Source of the DNA: JABCYV01 sp963696025
GTDB taxonomy: Bacteria > Acidobacteriota > Terriglobia > Terriglobales > Acidobacteriaceae
DNA length: 64,000 nucleotides
Direction: 5' to 3'
NCBI GenBank assembly: GCA_963696025.1
Contig: CAVOII010000010.1
Span: 713,496 to 777,495 of the forward strand
Positions 59,611 through 64,000 of this stretch are shown here, one piece after another. The stretch's first letter is position 1; every line of letters begins with the position of its first letter. The notes beneath the pieces were generated by a model. The model worked only from the letters and a program-made list of their open reading frames with translations. It was not told the DNA's origin and did no database searches. Both the position numbers and the translations under genes were made by a program.

Positions 59611-60257
59611 TGCTGCGTCTCGACAAGGTCATCAAGCCGTGGAAAGAGAGTGCGGCTCTCAACGACCACATCAACCTCTACGGCTTCTGGAATGAGACGG
59701 CCTTCCTTACCAAGAGCGGCGATCTAGGCATGGTTCTCAGCGTTCCCGGCGTGGACTACGAAAGTCTCGACCGCTCGCAGCAGGAGTATGCAGTGAAGCG
59801 GTTGGAGGCGGCGCTGAAAGCCTTTGGCCCAGGCTTCCATGTTTACCAATACCTCTTCAAATCGAACCGCCCCGACATACCGTTCGCAACATATGATGAC
59901 CCCATTGTCGAAGCGGCTATTGACCAGCGACGGAAGTTCTTTGAAGCGAAGCGCGACCATCTCTATCAGGTTGAAATCTTCTACTGCATCCTGCTCGAAG
60001 GCGCCCGGTCGAAGACCGGCGTCGGCACGGCGCTAGCTCGCCTGTTACGCGATCCAGAGGGCGCGATTGCCGAACTCAAATCGCAGTTCACCAACGACAG
60101 CATGAAGAAGTTGTTGCGGACGCATATCGAGCGCGATCTTCAACGGCTCGACCAGCACGTGCAGGCATTCGCTCGGCAGCTTGCGGATTTCATGCAAATC
60201 GAGATCTTGAATCGGCAGGGACAATTCAGCGTTTTTCCGCCGCTTGCTGAATTATGA
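59610..60257 (+). CDS. virB4 fragment 1 (N-terminal domain)
   Basis: About 215 residues of the VirB4 N-terminal domain, starting MLRLDKVIKPWKESAALNDH, with GFWNETAFLTKSGDLGMVL and VYQYLFKSNRPDIPFATYDD. It ends at a premature TGA (60255-60257) caused by the extra T in the T5 run. Alone it lacks any nucleotide-binding motif. Confidence 0.75.
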   Translation: MLRLDKVIKPWKESAALNDHINLYGFWNETAFLTKSGDLGMVLSVPGVDYESLDRSQQEYAVKRLEAALKAFGPGFHVYQYLFKSNRPDIPFATYDDPIVEAAIDQRRKFFEAKRDHLYQVEIFYCILLEGARSKTGVGTALARLLRDPEGAIAELKSQFTNDSMKKLLRTHIERDLQRLDQHVQAFARQLADFMQIEILNRQGQFSVFPPLAEL

Positions 60258-60507
60258 CGACTGGCGTGTTGCCGGCAGGCCGCAGTCCACGCAGTTTCTC
60301 GACTATCAGGTGGTCAACTCCGACATCGAAGCCGAACGCGATCATCTGCGGGTAGGCGATCACATCGTCCGTGTGCTGACGATGAAAGAAGCCATCACCG
60401 AAACGCGGCCCCTGGTACTAGACGCGCTGTTGAAGATCCCCGGCCAACTTCTATGTGGTCACGCGAGTGGACGCCGCTCCCCGCGGACAAGGCCCGCAAG
60501 GAAGTGA
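60244..60507 (+). CDS. virB4 fragment 2 (middle)
   Basis: Continues the VirB4 sequence as LLNYDDWRVAGRPQSTQFLD through LDALLKIP (about 60244-60440), after which the frame becomes spurious. The meaningful part is about 65 residues; it would not be translated as a separate protein and is listed only to show the break. Confidence 0.5.
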   Translation: MLNYDDWRVAGRPQSTQFLDYQVVNSDIEAERDHLRVGDHIVRVLTMKEAITETRPLVLDALLKIPGQLLCGHASGRRSPRTRPARK

Positions 60508-61982
60508 ACAAGCGCCGCCGCCACTTCAATATGTCAAAGACGGGATTCGTCTCGCAGATGGGCAACGACGCCACGAAGACGAACCCACGCGACGTGCTGG
60601 TGGACGAGTCCAAACAGGCCGACATCGAAAATCTTGGCGATTGCCTTCGCGCCCTGGGTGACGGTCAATCGCTTGGCGATTTCTCGCTCACGATTGTGCT
60701 GTATGGCCGGTCACGAACGGAACTCGATCAGCTCGTGGCCGAGTTTACTGGCGTCTTCACCAACGCGGACGGCAATCTGTTTGCCGAAACCTACAACCAG
60801 CTGAACGCTTATTTCGCCACTGTGCCGGGCAACTATGCGCTCAACCTCCGCCGGTTGTATGTGCTGAACACGAACTACGCCGACCTGTCTTTTCTGTTTA
60901 CGATCCTTCCCGGCGAAAAGACGAACGCGCATCTCGGCACGGAGTACCTGGCAGTCGTCGAAACCGACAACAGCACGCCCTACTTCCTCAACCTGCACAC
61001 CCGCGACGTTGCCCATACGCTGATTCTCGGAATGACAGGCAGTGGCAAGTCGTATCTTTGCGTTTTTCTGCTGCAGAACGCGCAGAAGTACAAGCCGCTG
61101 ACTTTCATCTTCGATATCGGCGGCAGCTTCCAGTCGCTTACGACGATATTCAAGGGCTCGTATCTCAATGTGGGTCAGGAAGCGCGGGACTTCACCATCA
61201 ATCCCTTCTCACTGCCTCAGACCAAAGAGAACCTGCAGTTTCTCTTCAGCTTCTTCCGCGTGCTCATTGAGGGTAACGAGCAACGTTACCGGATGGACTT
61301 CAAGGAGGAACGCCGACTGTGGGACGCGATCGAGCGCATCTACGTACTGGAACCGAACCAGCGCACGATTTCGAATTTTGGGAACATCATCGGCGAGTTG
61401 AAAGAACGCCTGCACCGCTGGACGCGCGGTGGACAGTACGGCTTCCTCTTCGACAACACCGAGGACACGCTTTCGTTCAAGAGCTTTCAGACGTTCAATT
61501 TCCACGGCTGGAACGATGCGCCGGAAGTCTTGGAACCACTGCTATTTTATGTTTTGCATCGAGCATCGAATGAGATCACTGACCCCAAGAACCTCGGCAC
61601 CTCCAAGTTCTTCCTGCTCGATGAGGCGTGGCTCTTCATCAAGAACGAGACGATTCGCAATTATGTAGTGCAGGCGCAGAAGACCTGGCGCAAGCACTTA
61701 GCCGCGATGATCCTGGCGACGCAATCCATCAAAGAACTTGAGGAATCGGGGATGCTGGCGATAGTGGCGGAGAGTTGCCCGACAAAGATCTTCCTCGCCA
61801 ACCCGGACATGAACCGGGAAGTTTACCGTGAGGCATTTCATCTGAACGATACCGAACTGGACCTTATCGACGGCCTTGTTCCGCCAGGCCAAATGCTGAT
61901 TCGGAAGGCGCAGACCTCCAAGAAAATACATTTGAACGTGGATTCGGTCTCGCACTGGATGGCGACCAACAACTGCCCGTGA
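60453..61982 (+). CDS. virB4 fragment 3 (ATPase domain)
   Basis: About 500 residues from EWTPLPADKARKEVNKRRRH near 60465 to the premature TGA at 61980-61982. It has the RecA-like ATPase: Walker A GMTGSGKS (about 61032-61055), the IGGSFQSL segment, Walker B FFLLDEAWLF (about 61609-61638), and ATQSIKELEESGM. The usual C-terminal tail is shifted out of frame after NNC. Confidence 0.8.
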   Translation: MWSREWTPLPADKARKEVNKRRRHFNMSKTGFVSQMGNDATKTNPRDVLVDESKQADIENLGDCLRALGDGQSLGDFSLTIVLYGRSRTELDQLVAEFTGVFTNADGNLFAETYNQLNAYFATVPGNYALNLRRLYVLNTNYADLSFLFTILPGEKTNAHLGTEYLAVVETDNSTPYFLNLHTRDVAHTLILGMTGSGKSYLCVFLLQNAQKYKPLTFIFDIGGSFQSLTTIFKGSYLNVGQEARDFTINPFSLPQTKENLQFLFSFFRVLIEGNEQRYRMDFKEERRLWDAIERIYVLEPNQRTISNFGNIIGELKERLHRWTRGGQYGFLFDNTEDTLSFKSFQTFNFHGWNDAPEVLEPLLFYVLHRASNEITDPKNLGTSKFFLLDEAWLFIKNETIRNYVVQAQKTWRKHLAAMILATQSIKELEESGMLAIVAESCPTKIFLANPDMNREVYREAFHLNDTELDLIDGLVPPGQMLIRKAQTSKKIHLNVDSVSHWMATNNCP

Positions 61983-62116
61983 CAACCTCAAGAAGCAAAA
62001 GTATTTCGACCGCCACGGTTTTGCGGATGGCCTCCGTCATCTCGCGGAAGAGTGGCCATTCCAGCCGCGCACGCTGGCCGTGTCAACTTCGAACAACAAC
62101 CGCTAAGGAGAGCTCT

Positions 62117-62887
62117 ATGCGGCATCTGAAATTCGTCGTCAATTGCGCTTTGGTTTTTTCTTCCATCGGTGCTTTCGCCCAAGACTCTGCGCGCACTGTG
62201 CAGTATCACTCGCAGGACATCATCCCGATCCGCGCAAAGTTGAAATATACGACCCTTATCGAACTGCCCACGACTGAGAAAATCATGGAAGCCGCCACTG
62301 GCGACAAGGAGTTCTGGATCGTGGATGTGGTCGGCAACTTTTGCTTTGTACATCCGGCGAAGCAGGGCATCAACTCCAACCTGAATCTCATTACGGACAA
62401 GGGGAACATCTACAGTTTCACCCTCCAAGACATATCTGGGCCCAACTCTACCGCGCCTGATCTGAAGGTGATCGTCGAGCCCGCCGACCGCTCAGCGATT
62501 GTGGCCGCCAGCGGCCCTCCGCAGTTCGTGCCCGCCGCCCAACTCGAACAATCGCGGCAGCAGCTTGCCGCTCTGCAATCGCACGTCGAGCAAGCGGTGG
62601 ATGAGTACAAAAGCGCCTATCCAACACAGCTCAAGTTCGACTATGCCTACAAGGCGAACGAAGCCCCCTTCGACATCCAGTCGATCTATCACGACGACAG
62701 GTTCACCTACATCAAGACCAATGCGCGTGAAAAGTTCAGCGTGTACGAAATGAAGGACGGCAAGCCCAACCTCGTCACCTACGACCTCCGGGAAGGGACG
62801 TACATCATCCCGAAGATCATGGACAACGGATATGTAGAACTCGGCAAAAAGAAAATGGAATTCACGCGCAAGGGATCACCGTCATGA
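62117..62887 (+). CDS. virB9: VirB9/TrbG-type T4SS outer-membrane core protein
   Basis: A 256-residue periplasmic/outer-membrane core component. AGGAG lies 6 bases before ATG 62117 and a signal peptide follows (MRHLKFVVNCALVFSSIGAFAQ). The N-terminal beta domain has VQYHSQDIIPIRAKLKYTTLIELP and NFCFVHPAKQGINSNLNLI; a helical linker (about 135-165) precedes the C-terminal domain with FDYAYKANEAPFDIQSIYHD and FTYIKTNAREKFSVYE, where VirB9 contacts VirB7/VirB10. An in-frame GTG at 61979 is ignored, since it overlaps the true virB4 tail. It overlaps virB10 by four bases (ATGA). Confidence 0.88.
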   Translation: MRHLKFVVNCALVFSSIGAFAQDSARTVQYHSQDIIPIRAKLKYTTLIELPTTEKIMEAATGDKEFWIVDVVGNFCFVHPAKQGINSNLNLITDKGNIYSFTLQDISGPNSTAPDLKVIVEPADRSAIVAASGPPQFVPAAQLEQSRQQLAALQSHVEQAVDEYKSAYPTQLKFDYAYKANEAPFDIQSIYHDDRFTYIKTNAREKFSVYEMKDGKPNLVTYDLREGTYIIPKIMDNGYVELGKKKMEFTRKGSPS

Positions 62888-64000
62888 CCGAGAACGTCTT
62901 TACTCCGCACACAGAGCCGCAGGCCGAACCGACGTTGCGGCGCAACCTGGAACTGCCGAAAGGTGTCTTGCAGAAGAACCTCAAGACCTTCGTTTATCTG
63001 GGGGCGGTATTGCTCGTGATTGTGGCGGCGCTCTTCAGTTCCTCCGGCAAGAAGACCCCCGCGCAACAGGCCAGCGCGAAAGGCCAACCACCGCAACCAG
63101 CCTTGCAGGACAACACCGACAGCAACGTGCAGGAGTTGAAGAACCAGCTTCAGGCTGAACGTCAGAAAGAACAGCAGGCGACAATGGCCGCCGCTGCGAT
63201 GGGAGATTCAGCGCTCGCGTCTGCGACTCCCCAGCAGCGGGCTGCAGCCGCGGCCTATGGACCGACCGGCGTTGCCGTGCCCTGTATTCCGGGCCAGCCC
63301 TGCCCGCAAGCGCAGCAGGGCAACATGCAGATGCAACTCACGCCTGTGCAACAGCAGGCACAGTTGATCGCTGCGAAAGAACGCGAACGGGCTGACAACT
63401 CCCGTTTCGCTTCCAATCTTGTGTACTCCCGCTCTGCCGATCCGCCGCAACAACAACAGCAAGGCCAGACGATGCCGACCCAATATGGCCCCGCCGAACG
63501 GCAGACAAACAGCAGTCTCGTCTCCCCACCAGTCGAACGAAAACAGGAGGACACACCCGCAGGCTATAAACGCCCACTAGAGGCCAATGTTGATTCAGCC
63601 GTCGGTCAGCCCTATCTGGTCTACGAGGGTTCGGTTCTGGACACTGTTCTCATGAATCGTCTCGATGGCGATGCCGTAGGCCCGGTTAAAGTCCTGGTCT
63701 CAAATCCGCTGTATTCGCACGATCATCAACACGTCATCATTCCCGAGGGAACGGTTGTTTTGGGGGAGGCAAAGAAGATTGGAGCGGTCGGCTTCGGCCA
63801 ACAGCGCCGCATGGCAGTGGTCTTCCACCGCCTGATAATGCCGGATGGTTATTCCGTCGATCTCGATCAGTTCCAAGGTCTTGATCAGATCGGAGAGGAA
63901 GGACTGAAAGACAAGGTCAACAACCACTACCTCCAGATCTTCGGAACCTCAATAGCTTTGGGTGTGATTGCTGGAGCAAGCCAGATCACCCAGGGTGGCG
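62884..64000 (+). CDS. virB10: VirB10/TrbI-type T4SS scaffold protein, 3' end beyond the window
   Basis: At least 372 residues; the window ends before the stop codon. A short cytosolic N-terminus, one transmembrane helix (TFVYLGAVLLVIVAALF, about 38-54), then a long Gln/Ala/Pro-rich periplasmic linker (about 60-230) with PCIPGQPCPQ, which could form a disulfide, and the TrbI beta-barrel domain: YLVYEGSVLDTVLMNRLDGD, HVIIPEGTVVLGEAKKIG, RRMAVVFHRLIMPDGYSVDL and DQIGEEGLKDKVNNHYLQIF. VirB10 spans both membranes and joins VirB4/VirD4 energy to the outer pore. It starts in the virB9 stop codon overlap. Confidence 0.9.
   Translation, partial: MTENVFTPHTEPQAEPTLRRNLELPKGVLQKNLKTFVYLGAVLLVIVAALFSSSGKKTPAQQASAKGQPPQPALQDNTDSNVQELKNQLQAERQKEQQATMAAAAMGDSALASATPQQRAAAAAYGPTGVAVPCIPGQPCPQAQQGNMQMQLTPVQQQAQLIAAKERERADNSRFASNLVYSRSADPPQQQQQGQTMPTQYGPAERQTNSSLVSPPVERKQEDTPAGYKRPLEANVDSAVGQPYLVYEGSVLDTVLMNRLDGDAVGPVKVLVSNPLYSHDHQHVIIPEGTVVLGEAKKIGAVGFGQQRRMAVVFHRLIMPDGYSVDLDQFQGLDQIGEEGLKDKVNNHYLQIFGTSIALGVIAGASQITQGG

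Larger units (their letters stand above)
59610..62106 (+). pseudogene. virB4: virB4 T4SS ATPase, broken by four apparent +1 insertions
   Basis: VirB4 energises pilus biogenesis and substrate transfer. If four single bases are ignored, a frame of about 830 residues results, from ATG 59610 (or GTG 59607) to TAA 62106. Shift 1 is in a T5 run (60232-60236): four T restore FRRLLNYDDWR. Shift 2 is in CCCCGG (60438-60443), restoring IPANFYVVT; shift 3 is in ACGCGAG (60461-60467), restoring VVTEWTPLP; shift 4 is in CCC (61976-61978), restoring NNCRDNLKK up to FQPRTLAVSTSNNNR. Walker A (GMTGSGKS) and Walker B (FFLLDEAWLF) survive in the third piece. All four are gains of one base. Either the gene is decaying or this stretch is badly sequenced; I cannot decide. 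Confidence 0.8.

Noticed and set aside
1..64000. CRISPR arrays, toxin-antitoxin pairs and defence islands
   Set aside because: No evenly spaced direct repeats with unique spacers were seen, and no cas, restriction-modification or toxin motifs in the translated frames.

Overview
The window looks like chromosomal DNA of an Acidobacteriota bacterium, probably class Terriglobia. This is inferred from gene content: two Oar-type TonB-dependent receptors with an N-terminal carboxypeptidase-like plug domain, a VWFA protein of the kind expanded in Acidobacteria, a Ser/Thr kinase fused to TolB-like and TPR modules, a DUF1800/DUF1501 pair, a FecR/YXWV-rich secreted protein, and many palindromic spacer repeats. 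No rRNA is present to confirm this.

Layout. 1-9 kb: a 3'-truncated M49-type metallopeptidase (minus strand), a HAD phosphatase, a secreted TPR protein, a GAF/HD-GYP phosphodiesterase and the DUF1800-DUF1501 pair. 9-16 kb: lon preceded by a HAIR-like operator, a FecR-domain envelope protein, a MoaD-MoaE fusion and a VWFA protein. 16-25 kb: a TonB-dependent receptor, an Hfq-like protein, an inositol-monophosphatase-like enzyme, a DUF1684 protein, a domain-permuted aconitase-family enzyme and a Tat-exported aldo/keto reductase. 25-33 kb: a 7Fe ferredoxin and the recO-glyQ-glyS-ppdK block. 33-43 kb: two FAD amine-oxidase-type enzymes, the Ser/Thr kinase, a CDF metal exporter, a small secreted protein and an ATP-dependent DNA ligase. 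41.6-45 kb: DUF1385-prfA-prmC, a translation termination block in which PrmC methylates the release factor. 45-56 kb: a second TonB receptor, a BlaI-M56 regulator/protease pair, purL-purF, a stand-alone selB and an uncharacterised gene.

56.5 kb to the end: a tRNA-Glu(TTC) followed by a tyrosine recombinase pointing at the tRNA, an excisionase-like HTH protein, a 415-bp element with perfect 33-bp inverted ends, and a type IV secretion cluster (virB2, virB3, virB4, virB9, virB10). This is the left end of an integrative, probably conjugative element that continues beyond the window. virB4 carries four apparent one-base insertions, so the machine may be dead, or the sequence locally wrong.

The most unusual signals are (i) GC-rich palindromic repeats that occur between genes and also appear inserted in frame within purL, probably the aconitase gene, and (of another word type) prmC; (ii) the HAIR-like operator overlapping the lon ribosome binding site; (iii) the MITE-like element between the excisionase and the T4SS; and (iv) the frameshift cluster in virB4. 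I found no CRISPR array, and no toxin-antitoxin or recognisable defence system.
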